The notes under the pieces: model-generated
The model's input: only the letters and a program-made list of their open reading frames with translations
Database searches by the model: none
What the model was told of the DNA's origin: nothing
In this document: piece by piece, positions 55,815 to 64,000 of the stretch
Layout of the letters: every line of letters begins with the position of its first letter
How positions within the stretch are numbered: position 1 is the first letter of the stretch
Made by a program: the position numbers and the translations under genes
Origin: Pseudarthrobacter sp. NS4
Lineage (GTDB): Bacteria; Actinomycetota; Actinomycetes; Actinomycetales; Micrococcaceae
NCBI RefSeq assembly: GCF_024758005.1
Contig: NZ_CP103288.1
Span: forward strand, 620,001-684,000
Reading direction: 5' to 3'
DNA: 64,000 nucleotides

Positions 55815-57412
55815 GGCGTCTCCTTCTTGTCTGGATGGACAGAGCTATCTGAGTGGACAGGCAGGTTTGCATGAGCTGAGCTGCCTGAAGGTGCGGCCGG
55901 AGCGGCCGGAGCCGCTGCGGCAACAACCGGACGGTCGCGCCGGATCAGCTTGAAGAGCAACGGCCAGGCCAGGATCAGCGCCAGGATGATGTAGATAACG
56001 ACGGCGATCGGCTCGCCCAGAAGACCGGCGGGATCACCGGCGCTGAGCTGGAGGCTCTTGCGAAGCTGGCCTTCGATCCGCGGCCCAAGGATGACGCCGA
56101 GGATGAGTGGCAACACCGGCAGTCCGAAGCGGCGCATCATGAAGCCCAGTGCGCCGAGCACCAGCAGGAGCATCAGGTCGAACGCCTGCAGGTTGACCGA
56201 GTAGGCACCCAGGGTGGCGAAGAACAGGATCCCTGCATACAGGTATGGCCGCGGGAGCTGCAGGATTTTCGCCCACATTGGTGCCAGGGGCAGGTTGATG
56301 AGCAGGAGCAGGAAGTTACCGATGAAGAGGCTCGCGATCAGCGCCCACACCAGCGGTCCCTCGGTGGCAAACAGCAGCGGCCCCGGCTGGATGCCGAACT
56401 GGACAAACGCTGCAAGCATCACGGCAGCAGTGGCATTGGTAGGCAGGCCCAGGGCAAGCAGGGGGGTCATCGTGCCGGCAGCCGCGGCATTGTTGGCCGC
56501 TTCCGGCCCGGCAACACCCTCGATGGCGCCCTTGCCGAATTCCTCCGGATGCTTGCTGAGGCGCTTTTCCGTGACGTAAGAGAGGAACGTGGGGATCTCG
56601 GCTCCGCCCGCCGGGAGTGCGCCGAAGGGGAAACCGAACGCCGTTCCGCGGAGCCAGGGCTTCCATGAGCGCTTCCAGTCCTGTTTGCCCATCCACGGAC
56701 GGCCTACCGGGATGACATGCAAGGGAGTGCGCCGCATGTGCGCGGCAACCCACAGTGCTTCGCCCACGGCGAAGATGGCCACTGCCACCACCACGATGTC
56801 CAGGCCATCGGCGAGCAGGGGCTGGCCGAAGGTGAGGCGGCGCTGGCCGGTGACGGAGTCCATGCCTACCAGGCCGATCGCCAGCCCGAGGCCCAGCGAG
56901 GCAAAGCCCCTGAGCCGGGAAGATCCAAGGACGGCGGTGACTGCCACAAGTGCGAGCACCATGATGGCAAAGTAGCTTGGCGAGCCCAGGCTGACTGCGA
57001 ACGCCACTACGATCGGTGCGAAGACAGCCAGCAGTGCAGTGCCGATGGTGCCGGCGACGAATGAGCCGATGGCTGCCGTTGCGAGAGCCTGTGCCGCCCT
57101 GCCGGCTTTCGCCATCTTGTTGCCCTCGATGGCAGTGACAACAGACGACGATTCCCCTGGTGTGTTGAGCAGGATGGACGTCGTGGACCCGCCGTACATG
57201 CCGCCGTAGTAGATACCGGCGAACATAATGAAGGCGCTGGTGGGTTCCAGGACATAGGTGACCGGAAGCAGCAAGGCGATGGTCATGGCCGGGCCAAGGC
57301 CGGGGAGCACGCCAACGGCGGAACCCAGGATCACGCCAATGACGGCGTAGAGGAGATTCATCGGGGTCAGGGCGGTGGCGAAACCGTCCATGAGGGAGGC
57401 GAAGACATCCAT
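55811..57412 (-). CDS. tctA: Tripartite tricarboxylate transporter large permease TctA
   Basis: 533 residues with about 11-12 membrane segments. Family signatures: [54 protein letters not shown] and [23 protein letters not shown] regions. TctA and TctB form the sodium-driven membrane part; TctC delivers the substrate. It overlaps tctB by one base (TGATG) and the stress protein gene by four. A Ala/Pro/Ser-rich tail ends the protein. Confidence 0.96.
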   Translation of the reverse strand: MDVFASLMDGFATALTPMNLLYAVIGVILGSAVGVLPGLGPAMTIALLLPVTYVLEPTSAFIMFAGIYYGGMYGGSTTSILLNTPGESSSVVTAIEGNKMAKAGRAAQALATAAIGSFVAGTIGTALLAVFAPIVVAFAVSLGSPSYFAIMVLALVAVTAVLGSSRLRGFASLGLGLAIGLVGMDSVTGQRRLTFGQPLLADGLDIVVVAVAIFAVGEALWVAAHMRRTPLHVIPVGRPWMGKQDWKRSWKPWLRGTAFGFPFGALPAGGAEIPTFLSYVTEKRLSKHPEEFGKGAIEGVAGPEAANNAAAAGTMTPLLALGLPTNATAAVMLAAFVQFGIQPGPLLFATEGPLVWALIASLFIGNFLLLLINLPLAPMWAKILQLPRPYLYAGILFFATLGAYSVNLQAFDLMLLLVLGALGFMMRRFGLPVLPLILGVILGPRIEGQLRKSLQLSAGDPAGLLGEPIAVVIYIILALILAWPLLFKLIRRDRPVVAAAAPAAPAAPSGSSAHANLPVHSDSSVHPDKKETP

Positions 57413-57924
57413 CAGAGAATCCCTTCCAGGAGGCCGGCGGGCAGCGGGATGCCGAGGCCGAGGTAGAAACCGTAAAAGGTGAGCACGGAGAGGGCAAGGG
57501 AAATGAGTCCGTCACGGACATAGTGCCGGCTGCCCAGGGCCCAGGCGCTGCCCCAGAACAGGATGGTCCCCGAGATCACCCATCCGGCCCAATCAATCAG
57601 CAGGATGTTGGCCAGGAAGGCTCCCACCAGCGGCAGGATGGTCTTCCAGTCGGCGGGGTGTGAGAGATCCACGTCCTCGCCGCCTTCGGCTTCGCCCTGC
57701 CCGCCGCGCAGCACATTGACTGCCAGCAGGAAGGCGCAGACCAGGAGCAGGCCGGCCACGATGTACGGCAGCGTCTTCGGACCCACAGGATCCGACTGGG
57801 AGTACGGGGTTACCAGGGCGATGGCGTCCACCAGGACAAGGATGCCCACCGCCCCGAGCAGGAGGGCAACCCCCAGCTCGGAGCGGCCTTTGAGCCTGGA
57901 AGTCAAAGTTGGGGAGGAGCTCAC
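57412..57924 (-). CDS. tctB: Tripartite tricarboxylate transporter small permease TctB
   Basis: 170 residues with four membrane segments, one at about 16-38 ([20 protein letters not shown]). GTG 57924 overlaps the tctC stop codon as GTGA. TctB is the poorly conserved small subunit; position between tctC and tctA supports the call. Confidence 0.92.
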   Translation of the reverse strand: MSSSPTLTSRLKGRSELGVALLLGAVGILVLVDAIALVTPYSQSDPVGPKTLPYIVAGLLLVCAFLLAVNVLRGGQGEAEGGEDVDLSHPADWKTILPLVGAFLANILLIDWAGWVISGTILFWGSAWALGSRHYVRDGLISLALSVLTFYGFYLGLGIPLPAGLLEGIL

Positions 57925-58931
57925 GCCAGGCCAAGCTTCGTGAGGACGTCCGCCACCCGCTTGTCCTGCTCGGTCAGGAAGGACTCGAACTCGTCGCCGG
58001 TGATGAAGGCGTCAGTCCAGCTGTTCTTCACAAGGGCTTCCTTCCAGGCATCTGTGCCGTGCATTTCCTCAAGCGCGGCAATCAGCTTGGCCTTGTCGTC
58101 GTCGCTGATTCCCGGAGGAGCCACGATGCCGCGCCAGTTGGTGAACACCAGGTCGATCCCGGATTCCTTCAGGGTCGGTGCGTCCACACCTTCGAGCCGT
58201 TCCTCACCGCTGGTTGCCAGGACGCGGACGTCGCCGGACTTGATCTGCTGCAGGTACTCGCCGGCACCGGAGGCCGCGAAGCCCACCTTGTTGCCCAGGA
58301 TGGCCGGGAGGAGGTCTCCACCGCCGTCGTAGGACACGAAGTTCACCTTGGTGGCGTCAATTCCTACGGCTCCTGCAAGCTGCATGGGGAGCAGGTGGTC
58401 CGGGCCGCCGGGTGAGGAACCGCCGCCTACGGCGATTGAACCCGGGTCTGCCTTCCAGGCGGTGACCAGGTCATCGATGGTTTTGTAGGGCGAGTCCTTG
58501 CTGACCATGATGGCGCCGGGTTCTTCGATGAGCCGGGCCAGCGGGGTGGTGTCTGTCAGTTTGGCCTCGGACTTGTTGGTGTAGCTCGCGCCCACCACGC
58601 CCAGGCCCATGAGCATGGTGAGGTCACCATTGCCCTTTTCGTTGACGACTCGGGCCAGGCCGACAGTTCCGCCTGCGCCGGCGAGGTTGAAGACCTCGGT
58701 ATTGGTGGCAACCTTCTCATCGTCGAGAACCTTGGCCGCGACGCGGGCCGTGGTGTCGTAGCCGCCACCCGGAGTGTTGGGGACCATGATCTGGAGACCG
58801 GTCACCGGCCCGGCAGCAGCGCCGGGGCTGGAAGTATTGGTGGAGCTGCCGCCGGTGGCACCGCAGCCGGTGGCCATCAGGGCGATGCCGGCGGCGACGG
58901 CGGCAATCCGCAATGCGCGGTTCTGGCGCAT
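57921..58931 (-). CDS. tctC: Tripartite tricarboxylate transporter substrate-binding lipoprotein TctC
   Basis: 336 residues from ATG 58931 (AGAGGAAC upstream). The N-terminus is a lipoprotein signal with lipobox MATGC. The mature protein has the TctC/Bug pattern: GLQIMVPNTPGGGYDTTARV, GVVGASYTNKSEAKL and AWKADPGSIAVGGGSSPGGPDH. It binds a carboxylate outside the membrane for TctBA. The opposite-strand two-component genes probably sense the same compound. Confidence 0.95.
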   Translation of the reverse strand: MRQNRALRIAAVAAGIALMATGCGATGGSSTNTSSPGAAAGPVTGLQIMVPNTPGGGYDTTARVAAKVLDDEKVATNTEVFNLAGAGGTVGLARVVNEKGNGDLTMLMGLGVVGASYTNKSEAKLTDTTPLARLIEEPGAIMVSKDSPYKTIDDLVTAWKADPGSIAVGGGSSPGGPDHLLPMQLAGAVGIDATKVNFVSYDGGGDLLPAILGNKVGFAASGAGEYLQQIKSGDVRVLATSGEERLEGVDAPTLKESGIDLVFTNWRGIVAPPGISDDDKAKLIAALEEMHGTDAWKEALVKNSWTDAFITGDEFESFLTEQDKRVADVLTKLGLA

Positions 58932-59217
58932 GGTGTTCCTCTTCTCGTGAAAAATGATCAGCAAGACTGACTGGTGATTTCGATGCTAGGTTCTGCCGTG
59001 ATGCCGGTCACTCTTGTGTACGCAGAGAAAGTTAAGTTCATTGCGTTCACGTTTCCGGGATCCATCGGGGCTGTTGCTGCCGGCTCTGGAAAGCCGCTGA
59101 ACCGTAGCCTGGTGCTGCCTGCGGTATAGTTCCGATACGCCGGGAGGGGCCGGCTGCGCACTCCTGCACGCGTGTCTTCACGCAGGTACTTGAACCACCA
59201 CTAAAGGAATCCACGCA

Positions 59218-60810
59218 GTGACTCGACGAAGAGGAATGTCCCTCGCCGGGCAGTACCTTGTGCTGCAGTTGCTGATTGTCCTGGCCGTCCTGGTGGCTGT
59301 GGTTGCTATTTCCCTGGCCCAGTCCGCCGCTGCGTTCGAACGGATCGAAGGCCGGCGGGCCCTCTCCGCCGCCGAAGCCCTGGGCAGCAACCCCACGGTA
59401 CGGGAACTGCTGCCGGATGCAGAACCCCGTGTGGGGGCGGCTCTTCCCGCGGTTGCCGAGTCCGTCCGGACTGTCTCGGGTTCATCACATGTGGCACTCG
59501 CCAAAATGGACGGCAGCGTGGTTGTCGCCTCGGACCCGGGACTGGTGGGCAGACCCCTGGAACTGGGTGCGAGCCGGGTAATGGAAGGGCGGGCCTGGAC
59601 CGGTGTGGTGGGTGGAAGCGGGTCTCCCGTCCTCTCTGCCCATGTACCAGTCCTCGATGATGCGGGACGGATGATTGGCATCGCCTCCGTCAGCCGCAAC
59701 TACCCCTCCACCCTTGAACGGTTCGGTGACGCCGTTCCCAACCTCCTGACCTATCTCGGCGTAGCCAGCGTCCTGGGAGTTGCGGGGTCACTGCTGCTGT
59801 CCCGGCGCGTCAAGAGGCAGACCCTGGGCATGGAGCCCAGCGAGATCACCGGGTTGGTGGAAAACCGGGAGGCCATGCTGCACGGGCTCAAGGAAGGCGT
59901 GGTGGCCCTCGATCCAAATGAGCGCATCACCGTGGCCAATGACAGCGCCCGGGAACTGCTGGGACTGCCGGCAGACTGCGTGGGCAAGAGAGTCGCGTCG
60001 CTTCCCGTGGATCCCGCACTGAAAGTGGTGCTGACCCGCGACCAGCCGGACCCCGACCAGCTCGTGTTGGTGGGGGAGCGCCTGGTGGTTGCGAACCGTG
60101 TCCCCATCCGCTCGCGGGGCCGCGACATCGGCTCGGTCACCACGCTGAGGGACCGGACGGAGCTGTCATCCCTGGAGCGGGAGCTGGGAGCCACCCGCAC
60201 CGCCACCGACACCCTCCGCGCCCAGGCGCACGAGTTCGCCAACCAGCTGCACGTGATCTCGGGCCTGATCCAGATCGGGGAATACGATTCGGTAGTGCAG
60301 TTCGTCAACGGAGCCACGGTGGACCGGACCAGGCTAAATGACGAGGTCACGGGCAGGATCCAGGACCCTGCCCTGGCCGCCCTGTTGATTGCCAAGTCAA
60401 GCCTGGCAACGGAACGCGGCGTAACGCTCCAGCTGGATCCCGAGTCCGCCCTGGCTCCCGTGAGTGATGACCTCTCCCGGGACCTGGCCACCGTGGCGGG
60501 GAACCTGGTGGACAACGCGTTCGACGCCGTTGCCGGGGTTGGGCAGGCCACCGTCCGGGTGCTCGTGGAGGACAGCGGCGGCCAGGTCACCGTCACCGTC
60601 CGGGACAATGGCCCGGGCGTTCCGCCGGACGCCGTAGACGACATCTTCCGGCAGGGATTCACCACGAAGGATTCCTGGCGGGAGGGCGGCCGAGGCTTCG
60701 GCCTCGCCCTCTCACGTGTAGTCTGCCGCAGATCAGGCGGCGACCTGACGGTGGCCAACGACAACGGCGCGGTATTTACAGCACGATTCAAAAGAGGTGC
60801 ACAAAAATGA
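59218..60810 (+). CDS. CitA/DcuS-type sensor histidine kinase
   Basis: 530 residues, GTG start with AAAGGAA 8 bases upstream. Two membrane segments (about 16-37 and 180-200) enclose an extracytoplasmic PAS-like sensor. Then come a cytoplasmic PAS (about 215-320) and the kinase core: phospho-acceptor His338 in AQAHEFANQLHVISGLIQIG, N-box NLVDNAFDAV, DNGPGVP and GRGFGLALSR. It belongs to the group sensing di- and tricarboxylates. It is divergent from tctCBA and ATGA-coupled to its response regulator. Confidence 0.94.
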   Translation: MTRRRGMSLAGQYLVLQLLIVLAVLVAVVAISLAQSAAAFERIEGRRALSAAEALGSNPTVRELLPDAEPRVGAALPAVAESVRTVSGSSHVALAKMDGSVVVASDPGLVGRPLELGASRVMEGRAWTGVVGGSGSPVLSAHVPVLDDAGRMIGIASVSRNYPSTLERFGDAVPNLLTYLGVASVLGVAGSLLLSRRVKRQTLGMEPSEITGLVENREAMLHGLKEGVVALDPNERITVANDSARELLGLPADCVGKRVASLPVDPALKVVLTRDQPDPDQLVLVGERLVVANRVPIRSRGRDIGSVTTLRDRTELSSLERELGATRTATDTLRAQAHEFANQLHVISGLIQIGEYDSVVQFVNGATVDRTRLNDEVTGRIQDPALAALLIAKSSLATERGVTLQLDPESALAPVSDDLSRDLATVAGNLVDNAFDAVAGVGQATVRVLVEDSGGQVTVTVRDNGPGVPPDAVDDIFRQGFTTKDSWREGGRGFGLALSRVVCRRSGGDLTVANDNGAVFTARFKRGAQK

Positions 60811-61475
60811 TCAAGGTCCTGATAGTCGATGACGACTTCATGGTGGCCAAGGTCCACGCCGGCTTCATTCAGCGGACCCCCGGCTTCAGGGTGGTGGGTG
60901 CGGCGCATACCGGAGCGCAGGCAGTGGTCGAAACTGAAAGGCTCCAGCCGGACCTGGTCCTGCTGGACATTCACCTCCCGGACATCAACGGACTGGACCT
61001 CATGCAGAAGCTGCGTGATGTTGCCCCGGAGCTGGATGTGCTGGTCATCAGCGCTGCCCGTGAAGTGGAAACCGTTCGGAAGGCACTGCGCGGCGGTATC
61101 GTCCACTACCTGATCAAGCCCTTTTCGCAGACCGACCTGCAGGAGCGGCTGGAACACTATCGGAACGCGTACCACGGCCTCGACTCGTCCAAGGATGTCG
61201 CGGAGCAGTCGGACGTCAACCGGGTGTTCGGGCTGGACCGCAGCGATCGGCCGTTGCCCAAGGGCTGCAGCGTGGAGACCCTGAAACTGGTGGAGGCTGC
61301 ATTGGGCGCGTCGCCGGGCGACCTCTCGGCCGCGGAGCTGGCCGAGCAGCTCGGAACCTCCCGTGTCAGTGCCCGCCGCTATCTCGAGTACCTTCACGAC
61401 GAGGGCACCCTGGAGGTCCGGCTCAAGTACGGAGTAGGGCGTCCGGAGCGGCGGTACGTCCTGAAAGGCCAGTAA
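60807..61475 (+). CDS. CitB/DcuR-type response regulator
   Basis: 222 residues. The receiver domain has phospho-acceptor Asp54 in LLDIHLPDINGLD, with the conserved Lys in HYLIKPFSQ. The C-terminal part (about 150-222) carries a helix-turn-helix (SAAELAEQLGTSRVSARRYLEY). Pair with the kinase upstream; the likely target is the tctCBA-usp operon starting 290 bases on the other side of the kinase gene. Confidence 0.94.
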   Translation: MIKVLIVDDDFMVAKVHAGFIQRTPGFRVVGAAHTGAQAVVETERLQPDLVLLDIHLPDINGLDLMQKLRDVAPELDVLVISAAREVETVRKALRGGIVHYLIKPFSQTDLQERLEHYRNAYHGLDSSKDVAEQSDVNRVFGLDRSDRPLPKGCSVETLKLVEAALGASPGDLSAAELAEQLGTSRVSARRYLEYLHDEGTLEVRLKYGVGRPERRYVLKGQ

Positions 61476-61511
61476 GGACCGGCTTCCAGGACGCCCCGAC
61501 GTCCGCCTGCG

Positions 61512-62520
61512 TCAGCGCTCGCCGCCGGACGTGGCACCGGGAAGGAACTCGGAGGGCAGCTCCGCCACCGGAACGATCACCATGTCCTGGACTTTCCAGT
61601 CCATGGCAATGCAGGCTTCACGTGCCGCTTCGAGCTGGTCGAGGGTGGGCATGGTCCCTGCCGCCGGAACCACGAACGACTCCACATGGAATACATGTCC
61701 TTCATCGCGAATCCGTGACTTGGCGTCCGCTGTCCAGTCCAGGCTGCGCAGATAGGTGTCCAGTTGCCGGCCCAGCGGATGGGATTCGCCGTCGTCGTAG
61801 GTCATGGCCTGCTTGTCCATAAGTGCGGAGACGGCGGCGTTGGTGTTCTTGAAGCCGTCCCGCAGGATGCTGGCTGATATCACCAACGCCGCAGCGTAGT
61901 CCGCCCACCACAGGCCGATTCCGATGCCCGCCACCCCGGCTGCCGCTGCCAGCGCCGTCATCCAGTCAGCCTTGTTCATATCCGCGTCGGCGTAAAGGAC
62001 CTTGTCGTGCAGTTTCTCCGCTAGCTTCATCTTGGCCCTGCCGAGGAACACCGGGGGCGCCGCGGTGAGGATCATGACGGCAATCATCAGCCAACCGAGC
62101 CAGATAGTGCTGCCGAAAAGCTGGATGCCTCCAATGGTCGGGTGCTCGGCTTTCAGCAGGCCCAGGCGGACTCCACCAGGAGGTAGCCGCCCATGGCGGT
62201 CAGCGCAACGGCAGCCACCAGGTGGGCCACGCCGGTGGACCGGTGATAACCATAGGGGTGGTCCTCCGAGGGAGGCTTTCGGATGATGCGGGTGGCCAGC
62301 AGGAAGGAGATGGGCGGCAGGAAGGAGAGCAGGTCCTCGATCCAGGCGGCTTTCATGGCCTGGGATTGCCCAGGACCAGGAACACAAGGGTTGTGGTGAC
62401 CGCCAGGAAACCCATAGTGGCCCATTCAAGCCTGGCCGCTTTCCGGAGTGCCTTCTGCTGTTCCTCCGGCAGTTTCGTGTGCCCGAACCGCACTGCATCG
62501 CTGCTCTTGATGCCGCTCAC
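61512..62520 (-). pseudogene. Cation diffusion facilitator (CDF) transporter with two frameshifts
   Basis: The gene starts with GTG 62520, overlapping the upstream stop codon (GTGA), and reads VSGIKSSDAVRFGHTKLPEE into a first membrane helix. At about 62360-62372 (GNPRP-stop where GNSQAMKAAW is expected) one base is missing; at about 62158-62168 (VESAWAC-stop, then LLKAEHPTIGG) another is missing. Restoring both gives one 336-residue CDF-like frame with HPYGYHRSTGVAHL, the DADMNKADW metal site region and a soluble C-terminal domain. Either a recent pseudogene or sequencing errors in short runs. Confidence 0.85.
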
Positions 62521-63023
62521 TGTGACTCCTTCACACCCATCAGGAACTTGTCCAGTTCCAAAAGGAAGGCATTCTCGCCATGTGGCACCAGCATGACGTG
62601 CTTGTGGAGATCTCCACGCTGGTCACGTGACTCGGCATAGGGCCGGGTGAGCCCGGCGTGGGTTACCCAGGGCGTCTTGTCATCAAGTCCGCCAATCACC
62701 AGGTCCAGCCCGCCATGCTTGAGCTCTTCGGCCAGGACCTGTTCCGTCCCCTGTTTCCACTCGATCCCGGCGCCGAGCTGGGCTGCGAAGCGCCTGACCA
62801 GGTCCGCATCGGGGCCTTGTACGGCATCATTGTGGACATCATTGCCGCTGCCGGACGCCGTAATCCGGACCCGGTCCGGATGTGGACTGACGCCCACCCG
62901 CAAGGTTCCGCCCTGCACCTTCTCGAGGGTTCCTCCGGGATCGGCAGGGAAGGAGGTCCCGCAGCCCGACAGGAACATCATCGCGGCCAACAGCAGTCCG
63001 GCCACCAATCGTTGACCCCGCAT
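62517..63023 (-). CDS. Short SBP3-like lipoprotein
   Basis: 168 residues from ATG 63023; an in-frame ATG lies at 63053. A lipoprotein signal ends in lipobox FLSGC. The mature part has the opening lobe of family 3 solute-binding proteins (GTLRVGVSPHP, GPDADLVRRFAAQLGA, ELKHGGLDLVIGGL), but at about 145 residues it is half the usual length and lacks the second lobe. It is translationally coupled to the CDF gene, suggesting a joint role at the membrane, perhaps in metal handling (inference). Confidence 0.8.
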   Translation of the reverse strand: MRGQRLVAGLLLAAMMFLSGCGTSFPADPGGTLEKVQGGTLRVGVSPHPDRVRITASGSGNDVHNDAVQGPDADLVRRFAAQLGAGIEWKQGTEQVLAEELKHGGLDLVIGGLDDKTPWVTHAGLTRPYAESRDQRGDLHKHVMLVPHGENAFLLELDKFLMGVKESQ

Positions 63024-63101
63024 TCCGCCGGCTCCCTTCCACCGATATGACATCCGGTATTGGAAAGCATACTTATTTTTTGTGGCAGGGCGGGCTGTGC
63101 C

Positions 63102-64000
63102 TCAGCGCAGCAACGTGTCCAGCAGGCGTGCCGCCACCCTTGCTGTCCGGCCGTCGATGTCGAATGCCGGGTTCAGTTCCGCGATGTCCAGGTGGAGCAG
63201 CTTCCCGCTCCATGCCACTTGCCTGCAGATGGCACCAATGACCGGCAGTGGCACGCCGTAGCCAGCGGGCGCACTGACTCCCGGGGCCACCGCCGCCGGA
63301 AGCACATCCAGGTCAATGGTCAGGTACAGGATGTCGATGTCTGCCAGGAAAGAGGCCACGAATGCCCGGACACGCTCCGCCTCGCAGTCCTCGTCCAGCA
63401 GGTAGCGGACCCCCAAACGCCCTGCAGTGTCAAAGAGGGCCCGGGTGTTGCTGGCTTCAGAGATACCGACGACGGCGTACCGGAAGTCCCGGCCGGCGGC
63501 TGCTTCGGCCCGGGCCATCTGGAGGAACGGGGTTCCGGAGCTGGGAACCGGCTCGTCCCGGAGGTCAAAGTGGGCATCGAGGTTCAGGACGCCGAGCCGC
63601 AGGCCGTCCTGCACTGCCTGGGAGCCGCTGACTCCCAAATAGCTGGCGTAGGCGGTTTCGTGGCCGCCGCCCAGCACCACGGTCAGGTGTCCGGCGTCGA
63701 GCAGTTCCGTGACGGCGCTGCCCAGGCGTGCCTGGCCAGCTTCGAGCGCTCCGCCGGACACTACGACGTCACCGGCATCTGCGACGGTACGGTCCAGATG
63801 GAATGCCAGGGGGCCCAGGGCTTTTCGCAGGGCAGCAGGTGCGGCAGATGCACCGGTGCGGCCTTTGTTCCGGCGCACCCCTTCATCGCTGGCAAAGCCC
63901 AGCAGGGCAGCGGGTTTGGGTGCGTCCGCAGAGGCAGCAGGGGCGTCTTCCACCGCCTCATCGACTCCCGCGCCAGTGCAGGGGGTGACCGCCTGCCACC
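63102..64000 (-). CDS. hutG: Formimidoylglutamase, 5' end beyond the window
   Basis: Arginase-family enzyme hydrolysing formimidoylglutamate to glutamate and formamide in histidine degradation. The frame is open to the right edge with WQAV near it, matching the family start region, so the gene continues outside; a GTG at 63953 is internal. LLGFASDEGVRRNKGRTGA is characteristic. Manganese ligands are in GGGHETAY, NLDAHFDLRD and TIDLDVLPA. It lies about 9.5 kb from hutUH, the other hut genes of this window. Confidence 0.92.
   Translation of the reverse strand, partial: WQAVTPCTGAGVDEAVEDAPAASADAPKPAALLGFASDEGVRRNKGRTGASAAPAALRKALGPLAFHLDRTVADAGDVVVSGGALEAGQARLGSAVTELLDAGHLTVVLGGGHETAYASYLGVSGSQAVQDGLRLGVLNLDAHFDLRDEPVPSSGTPFLQMARAEAAAGRDFRYAVVGISEASNTRALFDTAGRLGVRYLLDEDCEAERVRAFVASFLADIDILYLTIDLDVLPAAVAPGVSAPAGYGVPLPVIGAICRQVAWSGKLLHLDIAELNPAFDIDGRTARVAARLLDTLLR

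Noticed and set aside
63053..63101. Intrinsic terminator after hutG
   Set aside because: The T-rich run lies on the plus strand, while hutG is read on the minus strand, and no stem of useful length precedes it.

Overview
The window is chromosomal DNA from a high-GC Gram-positive bacterium. Gene content points to the Arthrobacter/Pseudarthrobacter group of Micrococcaceae: actinobacterial Holin-X and DUF3618 proteins, a SigB/F-type sigma factor, a DUF222-HNH gene, and densely packed operons with GTGA, ATGA and TGATG overlaps. The genus is an inference from content, not from a search. I saw no rRNA, tRNA or CRISPR array.

Layout. 0-3 kb: the end of a beta-phosphoglucomutase-like gene and a GH65 disaccharide phosphorylase. 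3-13 kb (minus strand): an MFS exporter, then a glycine/serine catabolic operon read as tandem glycine riboswitch, gcvP, gcvT, gcvH, glyA, sdaA, lipA. Glycine is cleaved to methylene-THF, which SHMT joins to a second glycine to make serine. SdaA deaminates serine to pyruvate, and LipA makes the lipoyl group that GcvH needs. 13-22 kb: assorted housekeeping genes (lone PxpA, DUF445, GDPD, DoxX-like, AzlCD, TetR, thiamine-binding protein, O-methyltransferase) and several small uncharacterised proteins. 22-29.5 kb: a general-stress region with CsbD, YihY/BrkB, a translationally coupled trio (LEA-like protein, Holin-X, DUF3618), a membrane coiled-coil protein, an SDR and the SigB/F-family sigma factor.

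29.7-39.6 kb: the most unusual block. It is a ten-kilobase plus-strand operon with GmhB-like, GT9, two further glycosyltransferases, GmhA-like, HldE-like, SDR, aldehyde dehydrogenase and a second HldE-like gene. Together these resemble the enzymes for a nucleotide-activated (ADP-)heptose plus transferases, in an organism group that has no lipopolysaccharide. 39.6-45.5 kb: spermidine-synthase-like protein, LysR/3-hydroxybutyrate dehydrogenase, HxlR/QorB, and an MDR reductase. 45.6-48.9 kb: a DUF222-HNH endonuclease gene cut in two by an IS256-family element whose target duplication is still visible.

49-54 kb: an IclR regulator followed by hutU and hutH (histidine to urocanate to imidazolonepropionate). 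A matching palindrome lies in front of both the regulator and hutU. The formimidoylglutamase gene hutG is about 10 kb away and runs off the right edge. 54.5-61.5 kb: an FAH-family enzyme, a tripartite tricarboxylate transporter operon (tctC-tctB-tctA) ending in a universal stress protein gene, and a divergent CitA/CitB-type two-component system likely to control it. 61.5-63 kb: a cation diffusion facilitator gene broken by two single-base deletions, translationally coupled to a short SBP3-like lipoprotein gene.
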